From Blastochloris sp. (GTDB lineage: Bacteria > Verrucomicrobiota > Verrucomicrobiia > Methylacidiphilales > JAAUTS01): 49,355 bases of DNA. A model generated the notes under the pieces. It did no database searches. It saw nothing but the letters and a program-made list of their open reading frames with translations, and had not been told where the DNA came from. The DNA lies in the NCBI GenBank assembly GCA_012031345.1, contig JAAUTS010000003.1, forward strand, positions 1 to 49,355, in the 5' to 3' direction. Positions 1-6,880 of the stretch are shown piece after piece (position 1 is the first letter of the stretch; each line of letters opens with the position of its first letter). Made by a program: the position numbers and the translations under genes.

Positions 1-644
1 GTGCTCATGGCTCCGGTGGCCACATGTTTTATCGTCGTGGTGAGGGTGGAGAGGTGCTTTCCTGTTATCCGGCCTGCAGGGCAGTCGGGGCGTATGCGGG
101 CCTGCCAGAGGATCTCGTCGGCCATCCAGTTGCCGATGCCGGGGAAACGTTCCTGCATGAGCAGGACGGCCTTGAGGGGGCTGCGGGCTCGTCGCCGGAG
201 AAAAGCGGCCAGGTCGTTTTCTGAGAGTTTGGGGTCAAGGAGGGAGGGCGGTAGTTGCTGCCACCAGTCGGGAGGGCTGGAGCTGGGGTGGAAGCGGATT
301 TGTCCGAAAAGGCGGGGATCGGAAAAGACCAGGGAGTGTTTGGACTGGGCGAGAACCAGGTGGTCATGGGGTCCGGGCTTGAAGTCGGGAGGCTGGACGG
401 AGAGGGAGCCTGTCATGCCCAGATGAATGCCCAGCCAGGCTGAGGGTTGGAATTGAAAAAGCATCCATTTGCCGGAGCAGAAGGATTGGAGGAGGCGGGT
501 CCGGGACAATTTTTCTTTCAGGAGATCGGTCTGGGTTTTCTTGAAAATACGACGGTCGGCGTGGAGGTGAACGTCCAGAATCCGCTGTCCCAGGCCGGGG
601 TTCCATTGTTTGCGGTAGAATTCGACTTCGGCCAATTCAGGCAT
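1..644 (-). CDS. mutM: Fpg/Nei-type DNA glycosylase, 3' end cut by window edge
   Basis: Base-excision-repair glycosylase/AP lyase for oxidised bases. The minus-strand reading from 644 is open to the window edge (214 codons) but is missing from the ORF track. It starts MPELAEVEFYRKQWNPGLG, matching the family's MPELPEVE start, in which Pro2 (the catalytic nucleophile after Met removal) and Glu3 are kept. A GKW lysine, the HLGMTG strand and an H2TH region with PGIGNWMADEILWQARIRP are all seen. The zinc-finger C-terminus would lie outside the window. The PEVE proline is Ala here, and GIGNWMADEI is closer to the Fpg-like side branches than to canonical MutM, so the exact substrate is uncertain. 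It is transcribed away from the next gene at 775. Confidence 0.88.
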   Translation of the reverse strand, partial: MPELAEVEFYRKQWNPGLGQRILDVHLHADRRIFKKTQTDLLKEKLSRTRLLQSFCSGKWMLFQFQPSAWLGIHLGMTGSLSVQPPDFKPGPHDHLVLAQSKHSLVFSDPRLFGQIRFHPSSSPPDWWQQLPPSLLDPKLSENDLAAFLRRRARSPLKAVLLMQERFPGIGNWMADEILWQARIRPDCPAGRITGKHLSTLTTTIKHVATGAMS

Positions 645-733
645 AAGACCTTTCAAAAAAGAGGGGGGATTGATGGAAAACCATTGCCAAGCATAAGCTA
701 AAGTCTAGGTTGTAATAAGCAAGGCACAGGAAG

Positions 734-750
734 CAGGGATTGGTTCCCTG
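734..750 (+). terminator. Small hairpin followed by T-run in leader of the 775 gene
   Basis: A perfect inverted repeat, CAGGGA-ttggt-TCCCTG, is followed by ACTTTTTC about 25 bases before the next start codon. It resembles a weak intrinsic terminator or attenuator, or a 5' mRNA hairpin. Only the sequence shape supports this. Confidence 0.3.
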
Positions 751-774
751 ACTTTTTCGGGAGAGACTATAGGT

Positions 775-1158
775 ATGAAATTTACAGATGTGCCCACCTT
801 GGCCAAGTTCGAGAAACATGCGCTGGCCAATCCTGAGTGCAGGATCACCCAACACAGCTTTGAGACGGTTCGACAAATCATAGAACAAGTCCATGTCCCG
901 TCGGATGCCGGGTTCAATGTGCATGAGACTTCGGCGATCTTAAATCTGAAGGAGCGTTGCATGGCGGTGGAGAAATCCACTCGTATCATTTGGGCCTGTG
1001 CCTGTGCGACGGATCATGTCAGTCCGCCGAAGTGGGACTTTATCCCTGACTATCAATCCGCGCTGGAGTATTTCCAGGGTTTGACGGATTTGGAATTGAT
1101 GGCGGAGACCAAGGAACATCGCATCACCTGGGAGCAGGTGATTCGGATGCGGGCTTGA
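775..1158 (+). CDS. Hypothetical protein (127 aa)
   Basis: I do not recognise this family. The start ATG follows a good ribosome-binding site (GGGAGA about 9 bases upstream). The protein is soluble, with no signal peptide or membrane segment. It has three cysteines in the middle (ERCMA and WACACATDH) and an acidic, aromatic C-terminal half (PKWDFIPDYQSALEYFQGL). CACATDH could bind metal, but a single cluster is not enough to claim it. It stands alone between the divergent glycosylase gene and the convergent kinase gene. Confidence 0.6.
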   Translation: MKFTDVPTLAKFEKHALANPECRITQHSFETVRQIIEQVHVPSDAGFNVHETSAILNLKERCMAVEKSTRIIWACACATDHVSPPKWDFIPDYQSALEYFQGLTDLELMAETKEHRITWEQVIRMRA

Positions 1159-1196
1159 ACGGAGAGTTGGGTGCTCGGTTGGGTGGTGACCGGGGA

Positions 1197-2591
1197 TCAG
1201 AGGGGAAGTTCGATTCGGAAGCTGCTGCCCCGCCCCAGTTCACTGCGGACGCTGACTTTACCTTCATGGGCGTGGATGATGGCTTGAACCAGGCTGAGCC
1301 CCAGACCCAGGCCGCGTTTGTTTCGGCTTTTGTCGCCCCGATACAGTCGTTCCCAAATCCGGGGTAAATCCGTGCCTGCGATTCCCTGACCGGAGTCGCT
1401 GATTTCCAAGACAGCATGGTGATCCTCGGACCAGGCTTTAATATGGATGGTTTGTCCGGAGGAACCGTATTTGATGGCGTTGTCCACGAGGTTGGCCAGA
1501 GCTTGGCGCAGGCGGCTGGAATCGCCGATGATGCGGAGCGATTCGGGAATTTCCGTTTGAAAGGTCATTTGAGCTTCTTCTGCGACCAAGGCATAGAGTT
1601 CGGTCACATCCCGGACCAGGTCGGCGAGCTGGAGGGGTTCGCGTTGGAGTTGCATCACGCCGCTGCGGGCTTCGGCCAAGTCCATGAGGAGGTCGAGGAT
1701 GTGTTGAATTTTTTCCGCCTCTTCCAAGCAGTCTGCCAGGGCTTCGCGCGCTTCTTCAGGACGGGTGGGTTTGCTGCGCTGCAGGGCGGTTTCCGCCGAG
1801 CCGCGCAGACGGGTGATGGGGGTTCGTAAATCATGGGCGACGTTATCGAGGGCATCGTGCATGGTTCGGATGAGACGTTCGTTGGTGTCGAGCATCCGGT
1901 TGAACTGGGTGACCAGGGTGGAAATGTCATCGTGACCTGGCCGCGAAGGGACGCGCGCGGAGAGGTCGCCTTGTTCGATGATGGTGCGGGCGGTGGCGGA
2001 CAGTTTGTGAAGGGGGCGCAGGGCGCGGTTGGAAAAAAAGGCACCGCAGAAACAGGCCAGGGCCAGAGTGGGGAGGGAGGCGAGAAGGAAGGTGCGGCGG
2101 AATTGGTGGAGGAGGTCATGGGTTTGGCTGGGGTGGCAGCCCATTTGAAAAAGGGTTCCGGCGGGATCCCGAACGCTGAGAATGATCCAGGAGCGGGGGC
2201 CCAGGCTGTGATAGAGGGAGGGCAGTTGCACTCCTGGTTGGAGGGAGAGTGCATCGATTTCTCTGGCTTCGAGTGAGCCGGGCAGTTCAGCGTTGAGAAT
2301 GAAGAGGCTCTGCCGGGAGCCGTCGTCGATGCGGAGAAAGCCGGGTTTGGGCGAGGCTTGGGGGTCGCTTTGTAAGCGGGTTTGGACCGCCCGCAAGCCA
2401 CCTTGGGCATGCCAGAGTTGAATTTCTTCAAGTAGAAGTTGTTGGCTGCGGGCTTCCCGGTTGAAGAGGGAGTTGGCGATGAGATGATAGGCCAGCAGAA
2501 AGAGAAGGGCGGTGCAGAGGATGAGAAGACCAGCATACCAGAGGGTGAGCTTGGTGCCGAAGCTGGGGGAAAACTTGAAGAGGCTACTCAC
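1197..2591 (-). CDS. Sensor histidine kinase, CusS/OmpR-partner type (464 aa)
   Basis: Membrane sensor kinase. Order: N-terminal transmembrane segment (LTLWYAGLLILCTALLFLLAY), periplasmic sensor of about 140 residues, second membrane segment (TFLLASLPTLALACFCGAFF), HAMP (NRALRPLHKLSATARTI), HisKA with phospho-acceptor His in NVAHDLRTPITRLRG (about residue 251), then HATPase_c with DNAIKYGSSG (N box), SDSGQGI (G1) and GLGLGLSLV (G2). The length and layout match heavy-metal-type sensor kinases such as CusS, but the ligand cannot be read from the sequence. It starts with GTG inside the end of the response-regulator gene (8-base overlap, GTGAGTAG), so the two are translationally coupled. Confidence 0.92.
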   Translation of the reverse strand: MSSLFKFSPSFGTKLTLWYAGLLILCTALLFLLAYHLIANSLFNREARSQQLLLEEIQLWHAQGGLRAVQTRLQSDPQASPKPGFLRIDDGSRQSLFILNAELPGSLEAREIDALSLQPGVQLPSLYHSLGPRSWIILSVRDPAGTLFQMGCHPSQTHDLLHQFRRTFLLASLPTLALACFCGAFFSNRALRPLHKLSATARTIIEQGDLSARVPSRPGHDDISTLVTQFNRMLDTNERLIRTMHDALDNVAHDLRTPITRLRGSAETALQRSKPTRPEEAREALADCLEEAEKIQHILDLLMDLAEARSGVMQLQREPLQLADLVRDVTELYALVAEEAQMTFQTEIPESLRIIGDSSRLRQALANLVDNAIKYGSSGQTIHIKAWSEDHHAVLEISDSGQGIAGTDLPRIWERLYRGDKSRNKRGLGLGLSLVQAIIHAHEGKVSVRSELGRGSSFRIELPL

Positions 2592-3258
2592 GGCGCAAAA
2601 CGTAGCCCATGCCGCGGACAGTGTGGATCAGTTTGGGGGAGAAATCTTTGTCGATTTTGTTGCGTAAACGACAGACCAGAACATCCACGACATTGGTTTG
2701 CGGATCAAAATTGTAGTCATAGACCTGTTCGAGGATGGTGGTTTTGGTGACGATGTGTTCGGCGTTGCGCAGCAGATAGTCGAGCAGGGAAAATTCCTTG
2801 GCTTGAAGATGGATTTTGGTGCCGTGCCGGCTGACTTCACGTTTGAGGAGATCCACCTTCAAGTCGGCATAGGTCAGTTGGGAAATTTCGGAACTGCCGG
2901 AGCTGCGACGGATGAGGGAGTGGAGCCGGGCCAGAAGTTCGGAGAAAGCGAAGGGTTTGACCATGTAGTCATCACCCCCGGCCTGGAGGCCTCGGACGCG
3001 ATCATCCACGCTGCGTTTGGCACTGAGAATGAGCACCGGGGTGGTGATACGGCTGCTGCGCATGCGTTCGATCAGAGCCAGTCCATCCAAACCGGGCAGC
3101 ATGAGATCGAGAACGGCGGCGTCGTAACTTTCGGTCAGGGCCAGGTGCAGGCCATCGGTTCCGTTGGTGGCGGTGTCGGCGTTGAACCCGGATTCTTTCA
3201 GGCCCTTGGACAAAAAGGAGGCGATTTTGGGGTCGTCTTCAACGATCAATACACGCAT
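2584..3258 (-). CDS. OmpR-family response regulator
   Basis: DNA-binding response regulator, partner of the overlapping kinase. The N-terminal receiver has acidic pocket EDD (MRVLIVEDDPK), phospho-acceptor Asp in DAAVLDLMLPGLDG, Thr/Ser in ILSAKRS and Lys in MVKPF. The C-terminal winged helix is of the Trans_reg_C type (ending HTVRGMGYVLRRE). I chose the start at 3258 (MRVLIVEDD) because the track's 3294 start only adds a poorly conserved extension. Likely controls metal or envelope-stress genes by family analogy; no target genes are adjacent. Confidence 0.92.
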   Translation of the reverse strand: MRVLIVEDDPKIASFLSKGLKESGFNADTATNGTDGLHLALTESYDAAVLDLMLPGLDGLALIERMRSSRITTPVLILSAKRSVDDRVRGLQAGGDDYMVKPFAFSELLARLHSLIRRSSGSSEISQLTYADLKVDLLKREVSRHGTKIHLQAKEFSLLDYLLRNAEHIVTKTTILEQVYDYNFDPQTNVVDVLVCRLRNKIDKDFSPKLIHTVRGMGYVLRRE

Positions 3259-3381
3259 GGGATGAAGGTTAACTGAAGGCTGGCGTGCTGCCAAGGCGAA
3301 GCTGGGCGGGGGGGCTTGGTGTTTCTGGGCAAGGCCCTAGAGAAGTTGATGAGTTAGATAGCTGATTCGGGTGCAGAAATG

Positions 3382-3917
3382 TTAGGACTTTGATTTGGGT
3401 TTATCTTTGTTTTTCTTGTGGGCCTCGACGGCTTTTTTTACATCATTGCCGCCTTTGCTATCCTCAAACAGGAGTTGATCCCCCTGGGTGACTTCGACCA
3501 CGAAGCCCTCATATTCAGTTCCAGCCCGCCAACGAGTGGAGCCGGTGGAGGTTTGTGTGCTGGTGAAGGTGACCTTACCCAACTCAAAGGTTTTGTTTTC
3601 CTGGGCGGGACAGGACAGGTCCTTGACTTCGATGACCTCCATAACTTTGAGGGGAGTGTCTTTTTCCCAGTCCAGTGGGGCACCGACCACAAAAATTTTC
3701 ACCGTCAGATTCTTGACTTCCTCCGTGGACAAGTTGCCTGTGGTGAGACTGAATGATAGGTCTCCGAGGTTTGTTTGCCATCACCATACTTACTCTCCTT
3801 GATTCGTTCTTTATCGGATTCTTTTTCCGCCTTGAAGGTGTAGGAGAGGGAGGGTTGGGCGGAGAGAGGATGCGACAGGGCGGTAAACACGAAAAACAGG
3901 GTCAGCAAGGTTTTCAT
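3382..3917 (-). CDS. Secreted protein of unknown function, frameshifted
   Basis: The ORF track splits one gene in two. The first part (start 3917) begins with a clear signal peptide, MKTLLTLFFVFTALSHPLSAQP, followed by SLSYTFKAEKESDKERIKESKYGDGKQTS. The second part continues in another frame as GDLSFSLTTGNLSTEEVKNLTVKIFVVG and ends in a Lys-rich tail (AHKKNKDKPKSKS). A one-base loss near 3755 (around ACCTCGGAGAC) would join them. The mature protein looks like a beta-rich exported domain of about 150 residues. Function not recognised. The indel is probably a sequence error, as in many genes here. Confidence 0.65.
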
Positions 3918-4028
3918 GTTATTGATAAAAGCATGAATTTAAGGTGGTGACACGTCAAAAAGAGGGGAGTCCATGCAAGGCACGGCGTCAGTCAGCAGAA
4001 GGGACGTGACAGAGGGATTGCTTGTGGC

Positions 4029-5076
4029 ATGTATCAGGGGATGGAGAAAACCAAGACGGTCCGAGCCTTGAAGCCCCAACAGCAACACACTTTGGGAGAT
4101 TATGTTTTGGAGATAGCGTGGATGGGGAAAAGTGGGGTGGTGGCGGTGGGGACGGCGGGGGGTGGTTTGTGTTGGTGGGATGCGGGTCAGGCGATGATGA
4201 ATTCCACCATACCTGTGCATGAGGCGGGCTTGAGTGTGATGCGGGTGAATGAAGCGGGGGATTGCCTGGCGACAGGAGGGCAGGATGGGATGTTGAAGCT
4301 TTGGGGGCTGGGAGAAGACAAGCCGCGCTGGGAGAGATCCCTTGGCAAAGCCTGGGTGGAGAAAATGGCCTGGGGCGGAATCGATGGAGGGATCTTGGCG
4401 GTGGGCTGTGGGAAGCAGCTCAGTTTTTTCAACAAGGAGGGAAGGGAGCAGCGACCTGGGGTGCTTTTGGACTCGAGCATCAGCGGCTTGGCTTGGAACC
4501 CGTCGGGGTCGGAGTTGTTGGTTGCGAGTTATGGGGGGTTGCAGGTTTTCGGGGTAAAAAGGCACCCCCCAATGTTTGCGACAGTATCCTTGGAAGGGTG
4601 CCTTTTGGTGTTGTGCCTGGAGTCCCGATGGGAAATGGGTGGCCGGGGCCACGCAGGAGAAGGCGGTGCATATCTGGGAGGCGGAACGGGCGGAGCATCT
4701 GCACATGCCGGGTTATCCAGCTAAAGTGAAAGCCATGGGCTGGACGCAGGATGGGCAGTGGTTGATCACCGCTGCGGGGGCGGATTTGCTGCTATGGGAT
4801 TGTTCCGGGGCGGGGCCCTGCGGACGTCAGCCCAAGTTGCAGGCTGTTCATGCGGTCGGGATTGAGTTTTCTGTCATTCAAAAAACGGGACATCTTTTTG
4901 CCACGGGGGATGAGGAAGGGCGTTTGATTCTTTGGGATGCGGGTTTGGAGGGTGACGCGGGGCTGATGGCGGTTTATCCGGGTCAGCCGAGTCAGGGGCT
5001 GAGTGCGGCGGCTTGGTCTCCCGATGGGATCAGGCTGGCGGTGGGTCAGACGGATGGTGGGTTGCTACTTTTTTGA
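4029..5076 (+). CDS. WD40-repeat beta-propeller protein, frameshifted
   Basis: The two overlapping frames (4029-~4560 and ~4576-5076) together encode a row of WD40 blades: TGGQDGMLKLWG, WNPSGSELLVASYGGLQVFG, WSPDGKWVAGATQEKAVHIWE, WTQDGQWLITAAGADLLLWD, TGDEEGRLILWD and WSPDGIRLAVGQTDGGLLLF. The frame changes at the C6 run in GGCACCCCCCAATG; removing one C joins the blades. WD40 propellers are protein-interaction scaffolds. No signal peptide or catalytic domain is visible, so the protein is probably cytoplasmic with an unknown partner. It ends 12 bases before a MITE-like repeat. Confidence 0.8.
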
Positions 5077-5087
5077 TCCCGGCATGC

Positions 5088-5256
5088 CTTAGAAGCTGTC
5101 TAAAAAGTGGCTTAAGGAAACTTTCTGCGAAAAATTCCTTTCTGCGTTGTTGCTCCTCAGTTGCGTATCCTTGTGGATATGGGCCTTCGTCGCTCCTAGC
5201 CGGATGAAATTTTCTCTTGAAATTTTACCTCGCCTACTTTCTAGACAGCTTCTTAG
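5088..5256. mobile_element. MITE-like palindromic element (169 bp)
   Basis: A non-coding block has terminal inverted repeats: the left end CTTAGAAGCTGTCTAAAAAGTGG matches the reverse complement of the right end, CTAAGAAGCTGTCTAGAAAGTAG, at 20 of 23 positions. The centre contains a further hairpin (GCGTATCCTTGTGGATATGGGC). No coding capacity and no obvious target-site duplication were seen. It sits directly between the WD40 gene and murA. The form is that of a miniature inverted-repeat element; the parental transposase is not in the window. Confidence 0.6.
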
Positions 5257-5370
5257 CCGGAACCATGTAGTTGAAATCTTGTTTCTGAGAGGAGCGCGGG
5301 CTTCCCACCTGCTAAGCTGGTCATCTTGCCTGGCTTTTTGGGATTCACTCATCGGAGATTGAAATAAGAG

Positions 5371-5410
5371 CCTTGGGCGAGACGCCCAAGGCAGCGGGCA
5401 GGATGCCCGC
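5371..5410. repeat. REP-like double hairpin
   Basis: Two GC-rich hairpins stand back to back: CCTTGGGC-GAGAC-GCCCAAGG and GCGGGCA-GGA-TGCCCGC, followed by GCTAC. Such palindromic extragenic units are often repeated many times in a genome; only one copy is seen here. It may also act as an mRNA barrier upstream of murA. Together with the MITE it fills most of the 470-base gap between the WD40 gene and murA. Confidence 0.5.
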
Positions 5411-5545
5411 GCTACTTCCCTGCTGCATAATTCCGGCTTAGGGCAAGAGGCATAACTTTGGATCATCCTCCAAAATTTTGCATGTTCAGGCTCAGGAATG
5501 GGGCTTTCTGTTGACCCTGTGGGGCTTTCATGGTCGGATGTTCGC

Positions 5546-6851
5546 ATGGTTGAGCACGGGCCGAAGGACAGTTTTAAAATTCAGGGACGTCACCCTTTGT
5601 CGGGGGTGATTCGTCCGCAAGGCAACAAGAATGAGGCCATGCCGCTGCTGGCCGCCGCCTGCCTGACGGACGAGCCGGTGCAGTTGACGAACGTGCCTCA
5701 TATTGAAGATGTTTTTTGATGCAGGAAATTCTGCGTAAATTGGGCGTGTCGTGCAGGTGCAGACGGAGGGGGATGAGGAGACGGTGACGATTCAAGCAAC
5801 GAAGAAGCCGGCACATGCGCTGCCCCTGGAGTTGAGCAGTCGTCTGCGCGGGTCGGTGACTTTTGCCGGGCCGTTGTTGGCGCGATGTGGGAAGGTGTTC
5901 CTGCCCCGTCCGGGGGGGGATCGGATTGGGCGCCGTCGGCTGGACACGCATATGTTGGCCTTGGAGGCACTGGGGGCGAAGATCAAGGAAAGCCGCGAAG
6001 GATTTGAGTTGAAGGCGAAGCAGTTGAAGGGGGCGGATATTTTGTTGGATGAGGCCTCGGTGACGGGCACGGAGAATGCCGTGTGTGCGGCGGTCTTGGC
6101 TCAGGGGACGACGCTGATCCGCAATGCAGCCAGTGAACCCCACGTGCAGGGGTTATGTCGTCTGCTGGTGAAGATGGGGGCGAAGATCGAGGGAATCGGG
6201 TCGAATATTTTGCAGATTCAGGGGGTGAAGAAATTACATGGCACACAGTTCAGGGTGAGTCCGGATTATTTGGAGGTGGGCAGTTTTATTTCGTTGGCGG
6301 CGGTGACGCGTGGGGAGGTGTTGATTCAGGATGCGGACATCCCGAATTTGCGAATGATCCGGATGGTGTTTTCCCGTTTGGGAATTCAGACGGTGGAGCA
6401 GGGGCGGGATTTGTTGGTTCCCGCCAAGCAAAAGCTACGCATCCAGATGGACTTAGGCGGGGCGATTCCGAAGATTGAAGATGCGCCCTGGCCGGCGTTC
6501 CCGGCGGACATGACTTCAGTGGCACTGGTCACAGCCACGCAGTGCCGGGGAACAATTTTGGTGCATGAGAAGATGTTTGAGTCGCGTTTGTATTTCACGG
6601 ATCCGCTGATTACGATGGGGGCGAGGATTGTGCTTTGTGATCCGCACCGGGCGGTGGTGATCGGACCGGAGCGACTGCGGGGTTCGCGTCTGGTCAGTCC
6701 AGACATCCGGGCGGGGATGGCGATGTTGATAGCAGCCCTTTGCGCGGAGGGAGAGTCGGAGATTCAAAATATTGTGCAAATCGACCGTGGATTCAGCCGG
6801 ATTGATGAGCGTCTGCGCAGTCTGGGGGCGCGCATTCAGAGGCAGAGTTGA
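5546..6851 (+). CDS. murA: UDP-GlcNAc 1-carboxyvinyltransferase with Asp in place of catalytic Cys; two frameshifts
   Basis: First committed step of peptidoglycan synthesis (enolpyruvyl transfer from PEP to UDP-GlcNAc). The N-terminal part carries [26 protein letters not shown] (substrate-binding Lys-Asn) and [10 protein letters not shown]. The main part runs from [10 protein letters not shown] to the end. The catalytic loop, normally PGGCAIG, reads [16 protein letters not shown], so the Cys is Asp (about residue 125), as in Chlamydia and Mycobacterium enzymes that resist fosfomycin. Two one-base losses break the frame: a T in GATGTTTTTTGATG (~5708) and a G in GTGTCGTGCAGG (~5748). Restoring them gives [20 protein letters not shown] used ATG 5546 as start; no strong ribosome site is seen. 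Confidence 0.9.
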
Positions 6852-6880
6852 GGGTGGGGATAACACCGGGGTTAATGCTG

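Noticed and set aside
1-426. 141-aa plus-strand ORF at window start
   Set aside because: Shadow of the minus-strand Fpg-type gene, which has the full family motifs; this ORF is Arg/Ser-rich with no family features.
1833-2276. 147-aa Gly-rich plus-strand ORF
   Set aside because: Antisense to the sensor kinase periplasmic and HAMP region.
2698-3276. 192-aa plus-strand ORF
   Set aside because: Antisense to the OmpR-type regulator, Gly/Val-rich shadow composition.
5698-5760. Programmed frameshift in murA
   Set aside because: Two separate one-base losses 40 bases apart, without slippery-site and stimulator structure, fit sequencing error better than recoding.
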